64,000 nucleotides of DNA from Xylophilus sp. GW821-FHT01B05 (GTDB lineage: Bacteria; Pseudomonadota; Gammaproteobacteria; Burkholderiales; Burkholderiaceae_C), in assembly GCA_038961845.1 (NCBI GenBank), contig CP152408.1, positions 5,270,001 to 5,334,000 on the forward strand, written 5' to 3'. The notes beneath the pieces are model-generated. The model saw only the letters and a program-made list of their open reading frames with translations. It did no database searches and was not told where the DNA came from. The position numbers and the translations under genes were made by a program. Shown here one piece after another: positions 1 to 16,880 of the stretch (position 1 is its first letter; every line of letters begins with the position of its first letter).

Positions 1-557
1 CCCTCAACCCCGCCGCCTTGCGCCCCTATTTCCAGTGGCGGCGCGACCGCCTGGTGGCCTTGGTGGCAGTGGCCGCGGTGCTGCTGCTGGGCGTGCTCGA
101 TGGCCTGCTCGCTGCCATTGGCGTCAGCCTGTTGTTGTTGCTGCGCGGCTTCTCGCGCACCACGGTGAGCTGGCTTGGCCGCCTGGGCCAAAGCCACGAC
201 TATGTCGACACCAGCCGCCACCCCGAAGCGGTAGTGCCCGCCGGCGTGCTGATCGCACGCCCCGAAGTGCCGCTTTTCTTTGGCAATGCGGATGCGGTGT
301 TTGCAAGCATCCGCAGCCGGATTGCGGCAACGCCCACACTGCAGCGCATGGTGCTGAGCCTGGAAGAATCCCCCGACCTGGATGCCACCAGCATCGAAGC
401 CCTGTGCGACTTCGCCGCCTATGTGCGCGCACGCGGCGCGCAGCTGGAACTCGCCCGCGTGAAAGACCAGGTGCGCGATCTGCTGGGCCAGGTGAACTCC
501 CCCGACCTGCCGGCGCTGGTCTACGCGTCCTGGAGCGTGGACGACGCTATTCGGTGA
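1..557 (+). CDS. SulP-family anion transporter, C-terminal part (cut by window start)
   Basis: The reading frame is open from base 3, so the N-terminal membrane domain lies outside the window. What remains is a basic loop followed by a strongly hydrophobic double segment (VALVAVAAVLLLGVLDGLL and AAIGVSLLLLL), then a soluble domain of about 120 residues. That domain reads like a STAS domain: a core strand (GVLIARPEVPLFFGNADAVF), a central strand ending in a DLDATSIEAL turn, and helices after it. This arrangement is typical of SulP permeases, which move sulfate, bicarbonate or other anions. The STAS turn normally has D-S/T-(S/A)-G; here it is D-A-T-S, which fits. The substrate cannot be told from this fragment. 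Confidence 0.8.
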   Translation, partial: LNPAALRPYFQWRRDRLVALVAVAAVLLLGVLDGLLAAIGVSLLLLLRGFSRTTVSWLGRLGQSHDYVDTSRHPEAVVPAGVLIARPEVPLFFGNADAVFASIRSRIAATPTLQRMVLSLEESPDLDATSIEALCDFAAYVRARGAQLELARVKDQVRDLLGQVNSPDLPALVYASWSVDDAIR

Positions 558-721
558 ACCAGTCCTTCTTTCGGCAACAGCGGTAACGAGAACTGCAGTA
601 CTTGGTGTCGACTCACCTCTGGCGAGCACCTGTGCACCACGCCAAGGTATGCCGGATGCCTGTCAACGTTCGGCCAGACATCGCGTTGTGATGCTTTCCA
701 CATCCATCGACAGGCTTGTCC

Positions 722-1930
722 ATGCTCTTCACCAGACCCGGGGCCCGCATCCTTTGTGCAACGGCCTTGGCGGCCCTGCTGGCACCTCTCGCGCAGGCGG
801 CCTCCTTTGTCCACCCCGGGGCCTTGCATACGCAGGCAGACTTCGATCGTATGAAGAGCCGGGTGGCCGAGGGCGCGCAGCCCTGGACGGCGGGCTGGAA
901 CCGCCTGCTGCAAAACAAGCACGCGTCCCTGAATTGGACGCCCCATCCGCAGGTGACGGTCTACCGCGGCAAGGATGGAACCCATGCCGAAAACTATGCT
1001 GCCCTGTACCAGGACGCTGCCGCAGCTTATGCACTGGCCTTGCGCTGGAAGATCAGCGGTGACACCGCCTATGCCGACAAGGCCGTGAGCATCCTCGACG
1101 CCTGGGCTGGCTCGTTGACCAGCATCGGTGGCAACTCCGACAAGTTCCTGGCGTCTGGCATCTATGGCTACCAGTTGGCCAATGCTGCAGAGATGATGCG
1201 CAGCTACCCGCAGTGGCCGGCGGAGCATCAGCAGCGCTTCCAGAAGATGATGCTGGACGTGTTCTACCCCATGAACCACGACTTCCTGGTGCGGCACAAC
1301 GGCGCCAAGATCGACCACTACTGGGCCAACTGGGATCTGGCCAATCTGGATTCCATGCTGGCGATCGGCATCCTGACCGACCGGCACGATATCTACGACG
1401 AGGCCATCAGCTACTACAAGCACGGCAAGGGCAATGGCGCGCTGGAGCAACTGGTGTGGCAGCTCTACCCGGAAGGCCTGGGCCAGGTCCAGGAAAGCGG
1501 GCGCGACCAGGGCCACAGCATGCTCGACCTGGCCTTGGTGGGCGCCTTCTGCCAGATGGCCTGGAACCAGAACGACGACCTGTTCAGCTACCAGGACAAC
1601 CGGCTGCTGCGCGGCATCGAGTACATCGCCAAGTACAACCTGGGCTATGACGTGCCCTACACGCCTTACCGCAACAGTGACGTGACACAGGACGTCATTT
1701 CCGGTGCCGGCCGCGGCGACACCCGCCCGATCTGGGAGCTGCTCTACAACCACTACGTAGTGCTGAAAGGCCTGCCCGCCCCCTACACCCGGATGTTCAC
1801 GGACAAGGTGCGCCCCGAAGGCGGTGGCGGCGACTACGGCCCCAACAGCGGGGGCTATGACCAGTTGGGCTACGGGACGCTGACCTACAGCCTGAAGCCG
1901 GTGGCGGCGGCACCAGCCCAACTGCAATAG
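722..1930 (+). CDS. Secreted alginate-lyase-family protein
   Basis: 402 residues from the ATG at 722; a TTG two codons upstream is a weaker choice. A signal peptide is clear: a basic start, the hydrophobic run ILCATALAALLAPL, then a cleavage site after AQA. The mature protein starts FVHPGALHT and carries the alpha-helical alginate lyase fold (Pfam alginate lyase type), including the NGAKIDHYWANWDLANL stretch and a Tyr/His-rich C-terminal half. Proteins of this family cleave uronate polymers by beta-elimination, usually in the periplasm or outside the cell. No other alginate or polyuronate gene is in the window, so the real substrate is unknown. It has its own short upstream region and a hairpin after its stop that mainly serves the opposite strand. 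Confidence 0.82.
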   Translation: MLFTRPGARILCATALAALLAPLAQAASFVHPGALHTQADFDRMKSRVAEGAQPWTAGWNRLLQNKHASLNWTPHPQVTVYRGKDGTHAENYAALYQDAAAAYALALRWKISGDTAYADKAVSILDAWAGSLTSIGGNSDKFLASGIYGYQLANAAEMMRSYPQWPAEHQQRFQKMMLDVFYPMNHDFLVRHNGAKIDHYWANWDLANLDSMLAIGILTDRHDIYDEAISYYKHGKGNGALEQLVWQLYPEGLGQVQESGRDQGHSMLDLALVGAFCQMAWNQNDDLFSYQDNRLLRGIEYIAKYNLGYDVPYTPYRNSDVTQDVISGAGRGDTRPIWELLYNHYVVLKGLPAPYTRMFTDKVRPEGGGGDYGPNSGGYDQLGYGTLTYSLKPVAAAPAQLQ

Positions 1931-1953
1931 CACCAAGCTCCGTGGCCGAGGCA

Positions 1954-1990
1954 ACAAAAAAGCGCTGCAACTTTTAAGCTGCAGCGCTTT
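1954..1990 (-). terminator. Rho-independent terminator after tRNA-Phe
   Basis: An 11-bp perfect stem (AAAGCGCTGCA / TGCAGCGCTTT) with a 10-base loop. Read on the minus strand it ends in a run of six T, and it lies 9 bases past the tRNA 3' end. On the plus strand the T tract after the stem is short, so it may act only weakly for the lyase gene. Confidence 0.85.
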
Positions 1991-1998
1991 GCTGAATA

Positions 1999-2074
1999 TG
2001 GTGGCCTGGGTCGGAATCGAACCAACGACACGCGGATTTTCAATCCGCTGCTCTACCAACTGAGCTACCGGGCC
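1999..2074 (-). tRNA. tRNA-Phe (GAA)
   Basis: A 76-nt cloverleaf with encoded CCA. The anticodon loop TTGAAAA gives anticodon GAA, the T arm reads GGTTCGATTCC, and the D arm is GCTCAGTTGGTAGAGC. The acceptor stem has one C-A mismatch at its fifth pair. A promoter and a terminator flank it, so it looks like a single-gene transcript. Confidence 0.95.
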
Positions 2075-2084
2075 TGAGCCTTAA

Positions 2085-2114
2085 AGTATAACACGAGCTT
2101 TTCGGCTTTTTCAA
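2085..2114 (-). promoter_or_regulatory. Promoter of tRNA-Phe
   Basis: On the minus strand TTGAAA is followed after 18 bases by TATACT. The expected start point lies a few bases before the tRNA 5' end at 2074. A good sigma-70 type match in an otherwise GC-rich region. Confidence 0.7.
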
Positions 2115-2123
2115 AAATAGGTC

Positions 2124-2813
2124 TCAACCGGCCGAACGCCTGCCGCGGCTCAGGTCCACGCCCAATTGGCGCAGCTTGCGGTACAGGTGCGTGCGTTCCA
2201 GGCCGGTCTTTTCCGCCACGCGCGTCATGGAGCCGCCCTCTTGCGCCAGGTGGAACTCGAAGTACGCCTTCTCGAAGCCATCGCGCGCTTCGCGCAGGGG
2301 ACGGTCCAGATCAAAAGTCTGGCGATTGCGTGCGGTCGATTCAGGCGCTGCAACCCCGGCCGCAGCCCCGTCACCGCTTGCCGCAACAGGCAGCGACAGC
2401 GCGACCGCAGGCGAAGGCGCTGCCGGCGTGGCCGCCGCCTTGCGGCTTTCTCCGCGCGACAGGCCCTGCTCCACGGCCTTGAGCAGCTTCTGCAGGGTGA
2501 TGGGTTTTTCCAGGAAGGCGTGGGCGCCGATGCGCGTGGCTTCGACGGCGGTGTCGATGGTGGCGTGCCCACTCATCATGATCACCGGCATGGACAGCGT
2601 GCCAGCGGCTGCCCACTCCTTGAGCAGCGACACGCCGTCGGTATCCGGCATCCAGATGTCCAGCAGTACCAGGTCGTAGGGCCCGAGGTTGCGGGCCGCA
2701 CGCGCCTGCGCCGCGTTTTCGGCGAGTTCGACGGTGTGGCCTTCGTCGTTGAGGATCTCCGAGAGCAAATCCCGAATACCCAGCTCATCGTCGACCACCA
2801 AGATATTTGCCAT
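2124..2813 (-). CDS. NtrX-type response regulator without AAA+ domain
   Basis: 229 residues from the ATG at 2813 (MANILVVDDE); upstream in-frame codons do not look protein-like. Residues 1-120 form a receiver domain: acidic pair DD after ILVV, phosphoacceptor Asp in LVLLDIWMPD, Thr/Ser in VIMMSGHA and Lys in FLEKPI. The last ~45 residues form a Fis-type helix-turn-helix (MTRVAEKTGLERTHLYRKL). Between them is only an Ala/Pro-rich linker plus a DRPLREARDGFEKAYFEFHL helix; the sigma-54-activating AAA+ ATPase of classical NtrX is missing. It lies 58 bp after the kinase gene, so the pair is probably co-transcribed. It likely binds DNA without activating sigma-54 directly. Known NtrYX systems respond to redox or nitrogen state; the signal here is not visible. 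Confidence 0.85.
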   Translation of the reverse strand: MANILVVDDELGIRDLLSEILNDEGHTVELAENAAQARAARNLGPYDLVLLDIWMPDTDGVSLLKEWAAAGTLSMPVIMMSGHATIDTAVEATRIGAHAFLEKPITLQKLLKAVEQGLSRGESRKAAATPAAPSPAVALSLPVAASGDGAAAGVAAPESTARNRQTFDLDRPLREARDGFEKAYFEFHLAQEGGSMTRVAEKTGLERTHLYRKLRQLGVDLSRGRRSAG

Positions 2814-2871
2814 AGCGGAATGCGCGTGGACCGTGTCAGAGGTGCTTTGTAAGTAAATGCCCGCCAGCCGG

Positions 2872-5136
2872 CTAACCGGCGGCAGACGAGGCGAGCGGCA
2901 ATGATAGCGACACTTGCGCCCCGACTGTCTCGCCATCTTCCACACGGTTGGCGATGTCGATGCGCGCTCGGTGCTCATCGGCGATCTTGCGCACTACGGC
3001 AAGCCCGAGTCCGGTGCCTTTGGACTTGGTCGTGACATAGGGCTCGAAGGCACGCTTGAGGATGCTTTCAGCAAAGCCGGTGCCGCTGTCGACCACGGTC
3101 AACCGCACGCGTCCGGAGGTTTCGCTGAAGCGGGTGCGGATCAGGACCGGCGGTACCGGGTCGCGTCGCGCGGCCTCGGTGGCATCCTGTGCGTTCTGCA
3201 CCAGGTTGTGCACGATCTGGCGCAGTTGCTGGGCATCGCCGCGCACCGGCGGGCAGCGTGGGTCGAACTCGCCGCGCACCGGCACCCCGCCGGCGTCGTC
3301 GTGTTCGTAGAGGTGCAGCACGTCAGCGATCAACGCATTCAGGTCTACCGGCTTCAGCTCGGCAGCCGGCAGGCGCGCATAGTCGCGGAACTCGTTGACC
3401 AGGCGCTTCATGGCATCGACCTGCTCGACGATGGTTCGCACCGACTTGGTCAATATGGCCTGCTCCGGGGCGCCGAGCTTGCCGTCGAGCTTCATCTGCA
3501 GCCGCTCGGCCGAGAGCTGGATCGGCGTTAGCGGGTTCTTGATCTCGTGCGCCAGTCGGCGCGCGACCTCGCCCCAGGCCTGGGCGCGCTGGGCCGAGAC
3601 GATTTCGGAGATGTCGTCGAACACCAGCAGCCGGGCGGCGCCCGGCAGTTCCGCGCCGCGCGCAACGACGGTGGTGACGTCCTGCTGCGGGCCGGAGGCG
3701 CCCGCATGCAATTCGAAGGAGTGCTGCCAGTGGTCTATCCCATGCTGCTCCTGCTCGCCCAGGAAGGTGTCGAACTGCGCCTGCACGCCGCGGCCAAACT
3801 CCTCCAGGCCGGTGATCTCGGCCAGCAGCCGCCCCTCCGAAGCCGCCAATGGCGCGCGCAGCACCCGGGTGGCGCCAGGGTTGGAGGACAGGATGCGGCC
3901 ACCGCCATCCAGCACGATGACGCCTGCGGTCAGGTTGTCGAGGATGGTCTGCAGATTCGCACGCGCCGTGTTGACCTGCAGCATGCTCTTGTCGACGGCG
4001 GCGCGCGCGTCGGCCAACTGCTGCGTCATGTCTGCGAAGGCGCGGGTCAGGCCGCCGAGTTCGTCCTTGCCTTGCAGCACGGCCTTGGGACTCAGGTCGC
4101 CGGCGGCGACCTCACGCACCCCTTCGGCCAACACCAGCAACGGCCGCGCCAACTGGTTGCCAAGGAGGATCGCGAGCAACACCGCCCCGAAGACCGCAAG
4201 GAACAGGCTCAGGGTGAGCGTGCCGATGTACATGCGCCGCAGGCCTTCACGTGCCAGCGCACGCTCCTGGTACTCACGATTGGCCTCCTGCACGGCCACG
4301 GCGTTGGCGACCAAGGTGGGTGGCAGCGGCAGGGTGGTCTGCAGATAGCGCGTATCGGTGGCCAGCTCCATCCCGCTGCCAGACACCAGCACGGTGGCGC
4401 GCACGCGCGCGCCCGAGATGTCGGCATTGGGCGAAAGATCATCCAACCCTTCGATCTGGGCGACGGCGCGCTGGCTGCGCACCGTGCGCAGCAACTGCGT
4501 GCTGGGCCGCTCCGGATTCAGCTGGAAGCGCGACTGGCCAGCGCTGGCGATCAAATGCCCCTGGGCGTTCCACAGCACCACGTCGCTGGCACCGAGCTGG
4601 TCGCGGATGCGCTCCAGCGTCAGGCCGGCCGCGGCGTCGGGCAGGTTGGCTAGCTGGGCACCAGCGGCGCGCGTCTTCGATGCCAGGTCGTTGGCCAGTG
4701 CATCGAGCGTGGCCCGCCCCAGGCTCAGGCCTGCGTCCAGCGCGCCTTCGACCTTGACGTCGAACCAGCTTTCGATGGAGCGCGAGACGAACTGGTAGGA
4801 CACGGTATAGATCAGCATGCCCGGCAGAAAGCCCAGGATGGCAAAGATGATGGCCAGCTTCATCAGCAGCCGGCTGCCGAAGCGGCCACGGCGCAGCCGG
4901 CCATACAGGCGCACCGCGATCCAGGCGATGACGGCAAGCAGCAGCACGGCCACGACCACGTTCACCCCGAACAGGCGGCTGTAGTTGCGCTCGTAAAGCG
5001 CGCGGTTGTTGGTGGCCTGGGTCAGCAGGAACATCAACACCAGGCCAATCGAGACCATGGTCGCCGCACCGATGCCCACCGCCCAGCGCACGGCGCGCGA
5101 GCGCAGCAGCGAGTAGCGGTCTTTAGACGCTTTCAC
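2872..5136 (-). CDS. NtrY-type sensor histidine kinase
   Basis: 754 residues. Membrane segments lie at about residues 16-40, 55-78, 90-112 and 300-326, with a periplasmic sensor region of ~185 residues between the last two. A HAMP linker (~327-380) and a PAS-like domain (~390-508) follow. The H box VARRLAHEIKNPLTPIQ has the phospho-acceptor His at 530, and the ATPase domain has NLVQNAQDATEA and TKSKGTGLGLAV. This is the full NtrY layout. Its start codon overlaps the end of the DUF4390 gene by 4 bp, and the regulator follows 58 bp later, a conserved betaproteobacterial order. It should phosphorylate the downstream NtrX-like regulator. Confidence 0.9.
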   Translation of the reverse strand: MKASKDRYSLLRSRAVRWAVGIGAATMVSIGLVLMFLLTQATNNRALYERNYSRLFGVNVVVAVLLLAVIAWIAVRLYGRLRRGRFGSRLLMKLAIIFAILGFLPGMLIYTVSYQFVSRSIESWFDVKVEGALDAGLSLGRATLDALANDLASKTRAAGAQLANLPDAAAGLTLERIRDQLGASDVVLWNAQGHLIASAGQSRFQLNPERPSTQLLRTVRSQRAVAQIEGLDDLSPNADISGARVRATVLVSGSGMELATDTRYLQTTLPLPPTLVANAVAVQEANREYQERALAREGLRRMYIGTLTLSLFLAVFGAVLLAILLGNQLARPLLVLAEGVREVAAGDLSPKAVLQGKDELGGLTRAFADMTQQLADARAAVDKSMLQVNTARANLQTILDNLTAGVIVLDGGGRILSSNPGATRVLRAPLAASEGRLLAEITGLEEFGRGVQAQFDTFLGEQEQHGIDHWQHSFELHAGASGPQQDVTTVVARGAELPGAARLLVFDDISEIVSAQRAQAWGEVARRLAHEIKNPLTPIQLSAERLQMKLDGKLGAPEQAILTKSVRTIVEQVDAMKRLVNEFRDYARLPAAELKPVDLNALIADVLHLYEHDDAGGVPVRGEFDPRCPPVRGDAQQLRQIVHNLVQNAQDATEAARRDPVPPVLIRTRFSETSGRVRLTVVDSGTGFAESILKRAFEPYVTTKSKGTGLGLAVVRKIADEHRARIDIANRVEDGETVGAQVSLSLPLASSAAG

Positions 5137-5747
5137 CGCCCGCCGTCCTGGTCGAGGCGCAGCTTGCGCTCAGCCGACAGGCTCCAGTCGGACTGGCCGA
5201 TCACCCCCATCTGCAAGGGGCGCGGCAGTTGCGAGGTGTCCAGCCGGAAGCGGAAGTCCACGCTGTAGCGGCCATCGGCATCGATGTCGACCAGGTCGGC
5301 AACGCGCCAACGCGCAATGCGCCGTATCGAGGCCATGGCATCGGCCAACTCATCGAAATTCTGGCTCAGCGCCACGCCCAGACCGGCATTGCCGATGGGC
5401 GTGGGCGAGACGATCAAGCGCCAGCGCCGCGTCAACGGCTGGTAGGCCAAGCGCAGGTAGCGCTCCGCATGGGCCATGCGTTCGTCACGCCAGTACCAGC
5501 GATCGCGCATGACGTCAGCCTCGACGGCGAAGAACAGCGGAATGCCTTTGTAGAGGGCATCCTCCACCAGCGGCGGCAACTCGAAACCCAACATGGCCGA
5601 CAGATACAGGCCATCGTCATCGCGCTCGATCCGCAACTGCGGCACGTCCACCCCATGCGCGCCAGCGGGCGCCATCCAGATGCCGCACCACGCCAGCAGC
5701 AGCCCGCACAGCAGGCGCGCAAGCCAGCCGCAGGGCTCAGGCCGCAC
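5133..5747 (-). CDS. DUF4390 exported protein
   Basis: About 204 residues from a GTG at 5747. This start lies inside the last codons of rsmB (11-bp overlap) and fits translational coupling; longer in-frame extensions give implausible Cys/Thr-rich sequence from the rsmB antisense frames. A signal-anchor segment (WLARLLCGLLLAWCGIWM) is followed by APAGAHG. The rest is beta-rich, with a conserved FFAVEADVMRDRWYWRDE block and a C-terminal RFRLDTSQLPRPLQ block, as in DUF4390 proteins encoded next to ntrY in betaproteobacteria. Molecular function is unknown. The fixed position suggests a role in the signal-sensing side of NtrYX, which is inference. Confidence 0.78.
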   Translation of the reverse strand: MRPEPCGWLARLLCGLLLAWCGIWMAPAGAHGVDVPQLRIERDDDGLYLSAMLGFELPPLVEDALYKGIPLFFAVEADVMRDRWYWRDERMAHAERYLRLAYQPLTRRWRLIVSPTPIGNAGLGVALSQNFDELADAMASIRRIARWRVADLVDIDADGRYSVDFRFRLDTSQLPRPLQMGVIGQSDWSLSAERKLRLDQDGGR

Positions 5748-7140
5748 GCTTTTGCAACAGGGCGTAGAAGAAGCCGTCGTGATCACTTGGAAGATTGTCC
5801 GGGACGTGATGCAGCTGCGCCCCGTTACGGGGCAGCAAATGACCAGGAGATGGCAGCAAAACCGCATCCCTGTTGTGCGCAAGAAACGCTTCTATCTGGT
5901 GCTCGCCCTCGGCACGGAAGACCGAGCAGGTGCAATACAGCAGCCGCCCACCAGCCGCCAGCAGCGGCCAGAGGGTGGTCAGCAGCCCGGCCTGGACGAT
6001 GGCAAGCTGCTCCACGTCGCTCTCGCGGCGCAGCCAGCGCACGTCGGGGTGGCGACGCACGATGCCCGATGCGGTGCAGGGCGCGTCCAGCAGGATGGCA
6101 TCAAAAAGCTGGCTGCCGCAATGTTGCGGCCACCACTGGGCCGGCTCCTGCGCATCCGCAACCAGCACCTGTGCCTGCAGGTCGAGCCGCTTCAGGTTCT
6201 CGTGGATGCGCTCGCAGCGCCGGCCATCGATGTCCAGCGCGGTCAGTTGCATGGGTGAGGCGGCCCCGGCGAATTCGCGCAGGTGGGCCGTCTTGCCACC
6301 GGGCGCGGCGCAGGCGTCCAGCACCCGCAAAGGTCGTGACAGGTCCATGCCCTGCAGCAACAGCGGCGCAGCCAGTTGCGCTCCGCCGTCCTGCACCGAC
6401 ATCAGGCCCTGGGTAAAGCCCGGGATTTGCTCGACCGGCAGCGCGCGCTGCAGCATGATGCCCCAGTCGCCAACGGCCTCCGCTTCCAAATCAATAGCAT
6501 CAAGCCCTTGCAGGACAAGGGCTACAGTCGTTTTTTCCTTATTAACCCGCAACACCATCGGCGCATGGGAGTTATTGGTGCGCAAGATGTCCTGCCACTG
6601 GCGTGGGTGGTCGCGCTTGAGCCGGTCTATCCACCAGCGCGGGTGGTTCCACAGAGCCAGTGGCTCCTGGGACGTGGCCGCCACCAGCGCATCGCGCTCC
6701 CGCAGGAAGCGCCGCAGGCAGGCATTGATGAAGCCCGACTGGGCACGCATGGCCGGCGAGCGTTTGGCCGCCTCTACCGCCTGGTCCACCAGGGTGAAGG
6801 GCTCGTAGGGTGCATCCGATTCGCGCCAGGCCAGCGCCAGCGCCGTGCATAACAAGGCGTCAGGCAGCGGCGGCGGGGTGCGCGGGGCCAGCTTGCGGCG
6901 CAAGGCTTCAGCCTGGCCCAACCAGCGCAGCACATGGAACACCAGCGCCCGCACGCCCGGGCGCAGCACGTCGGGCACCTGCAGCAGCGCGGCCGTCGCC
7001 GACTGGCCGCTGCGGATCGCCACCAGCGTCTGGGCCGTCGACTGCAATTGCTGCCACAGCGAAATATCCCCCGGGAAGACCGGGGAGGAAACCGCAGGGG
7101 CGGAGGCACGCAAGGGGGCGCGCTCGGAGGAAGACGTCAT
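5737..7140 (-). CDS. rsmB: 16S rRNA (cytosine-967-C5)-methyltransferase RsmB
   Basis: 467 residues from the ATG at 7140. An N-terminal NusB-like helical domain (about residues 20-180) precedes the SAM-dependent RNA m5C methyltransferase domain with LDACAAPGGKTAHL, the Pro-Cys motif DAPCTASGI and the catalytic YCTCSVF. Methylates C967 of 16S rRNA. Its ATG overlaps the stop of the LemA-like gene (ATGA), and its tail overlaps the DUF4390 start, so three genes are read together. Odd feature: bases 6488-6538 match a dispersed palindromic repeat of this genome and are translated in frame as part of KTTVALVLQGLDAIDLEA, with AT-rich codons unlike the flanks. Confidence 0.93.
   Translation of the reverse strand: MTSSSERAPLRASAPAVSSPVFPGDISLWQQLQSTAQTLVAIRSGQSATAALLQVPDVLRPGVRALVFHVLRWLGQAEALRRKLAPRTPPPLPDALLCTALALAWRESDAPYEPFTLVDQAVEAAKRSPAMRAQSGFINACLRRFLRERDALVAATSQEPLALWNHPRWWIDRLKRDHPRQWQDILRTNNSHAPMVLRVNKEKTTVALVLQGLDAIDLEAEAVGDWGIMLQRALPVEQIPGFTQGLMSVQDGGAQLAAPLLLQGMDLSRPLRVLDACAAPGGKTAHLREFAGAASPMQLTALDIDGRRCERIHENLKRLDLQAQVLVADAQEPAQWWPQHCGSQLFDAILLDAPCTASGIVRRHPDVRWLRRESDVEQLAIVQAGLLTTLWPLLAAGGRLLYCTCSVFRAEGEHQIEAFLAHNRDAVLLPSPGHLLPRNGAQLHHVPDNLPSDHDGFFYALLQKRAA
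6488..6538 (-). repeat. Palindromic repeat copy A, inside rsmB
   Basis: On the minus strand it has an A-rich start, CTGTAGCCCTTG, a 5-base loop, CAAGGGCT, then TGATGCTATTGATTT. The stem is a perfect 8 bp (6503-6510 with 6516-6523). It shares layout and flanks with the intergenic copies near 22972, 44101 and 60098, and it is fully translated in the rsmB frame. Confidence 0.75.
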
Positions 7141-7709
7141 AGGGGTCGCGCAGGTATGAAACGGAAGATCCACGCCAGCAGTACGGCGGGGAACGCTCCG
7201 ATGGCCGTGTTGTAGCGCTCCACGGCAAGGTTGAATTGATCGCATGCCAGCTGGACCTGCGTGTCCTGCTGGTCCCAGAGTACATGAACGCCCCCGGCCT
7301 GCACGCTGCTGGCAAAGGCTGGCGAATCCTGCAGCAAACGAAGCCACGCCGAGCGCAGCACTTCGCGTGCCGCGCCCAACGCCGCCAAGGCCCCCAGGTC
7401 CAGCGGCCGGACGCGGGTCGCAGCCAGCGAGGCGCCCAGTTGCAGCGCTGCCGCGTGGACCCCGGCCCACAGCGCCTGCGCCGTAGCGGGCACGGCACCG
7501 TCAACTGGCGCGGCATCACCGGCTGGAGAATCGGCGGGCCAGGGCACCGCGGGTGACTCGGCCAGCGCTATCCAGCGCTGCATTTGGACATCAACCGTGG
7601 TGAAGGCCTGCAGCACCGCACCGCGCAGGCGCACCAGCCGGTTGTGCGCCCCGACAGCCCAGGACAGCAGAACCGCGGGCACCATCCACCACCACAGACT
7701 TGGAAACAT
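7137..7709 (-). CDS. LemA-like membrane-anchored protein
   Basis: 190 residues from the ATG at 7709. One N-terminal membrane segment (LWWWMVPAVLLSWAVG) is followed by the LemA-type motif HNRLVRLRGAVLQAFTTVDV. The C-terminus, FNLAVERYNTAIGAFPAVLL, matches the LemA family ending. The middle is shorter and more Ala/Pro-rich than usual, so it is a divergent member. LemA proteins are membrane proteins of unclear function. It starts just past the rpoC terminator, and its stop overlaps the rsmB start, making it the first gene of a LemA-rsmB-DUF4390-ntrYX unit. Confidence 0.75.
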   Translation of the reverse strand: MFPSLWWWMVPAVLLSWAVGAHNRLVRLRGAVLQAFTTVDVQMQRWIALAESPAVPWPADSPAGDAAPVDGAVPATAQALWAGVHAAALQLGASLAATRVRPLDLGALAALGAAREVLRSAWLRLLQDSPAFASSVQAGGVHVLWDQQDTQVQLACDQFNLAVERYNTAIGAFPAVLLAWIFRFIPARPL

Positions 7710-7746
7710 GGGGGAGAGTATCGCCAAAAGATGCACCCAGGAATAA

Positions 7747-7773
7747 CAAAAACGCCCCAGGCCCGCTGGGGCG
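7747..7773 (-). terminator. Rho-independent terminator of the rpoBC operon
   Basis: Stem CGCCCCAG / CTGGGGCG with a 5-base loop, followed on the minus strand by TTTTTGTT. It lies about 50 bp past the rpoC stop and closes the large operon. Confidence 0.88.
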
Positions 7774-7822
7774 GGCATGGGGCGCGGTCACAGCCACACA
7801 GGGCCGGCCGGAGGGCCCGGGC

Positions 7823-12061
<4,239 letters not shown>

Positions 12062-12081
12062 GTGACTCTTTCCCTTTCAAC

Positions 12082-16194
<4,113 letters not shown>

Positions 16195-16410
16195 GAGATC
16201 TCCGGGCAAAGACATGAGTCCTTCGACGACTGAGGGCTTACGCCCTCCGACCTGCTGCGCGGCGCACGCGGCAGGCTTGGCGGTTGGCCACTACCAACCA
16301 TGGCGGACGGCGATGCATTGCACATCGCCCGAACCAAGGCGTCTTCTGTTGTCGGGGGGTCCAGAAGACACTAGAAAACCGCATCCATGCGACTTTCTGG
16401 TGCACTCTGC

Positions 16411-16463
16411 GCCGCTTCCCTAGAAGCGGCAAAAGGCTGGGGGCCTTGCGGACACCCCAGCCT
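16411..16463 (-). promoter_or_regulatory. rplL-rpoB spacer hairpins (attenuator/processing site candidate)
   Basis: Read along the transcript, the first hairpin is AGGCTGGGG / CCCCAGCCT (16434-16463), followed by TTTTG. The second is a perfect 8-bp stem GCCGCTTC / GAAGCGGC (16411-16430). In other bacteria the rplL-rpoB gap holds a partial terminator and an RNase III site that set RNA polymerase levels below ribosomal proteins. The layout here fits that role by analogy. The rest of the 285-bp gap (16195-16479) shows no gene. Confidence 0.6.
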
Positions 16464-16479
16464 CGGCACAAACGTCGAA

Positions 16480-16854
<375 letters not shown>

Positions 16855-16880
16855 TTTCTATTTCCTAAAACAAGTTTGGT

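Noticed and set aside
521..2059. A 512-codon minus-strand frame covering the lyase gene and tRNA-Phe
   Set aside because: It runs through a tRNA, a terminator and the antisense of a clear gene.
2863..2883. Small GC hairpin between ntrY and ntrX considered as a terminator
   Set aside because: Short interrupted stem with no T-run, and the downstream gene is the expected operon partner.
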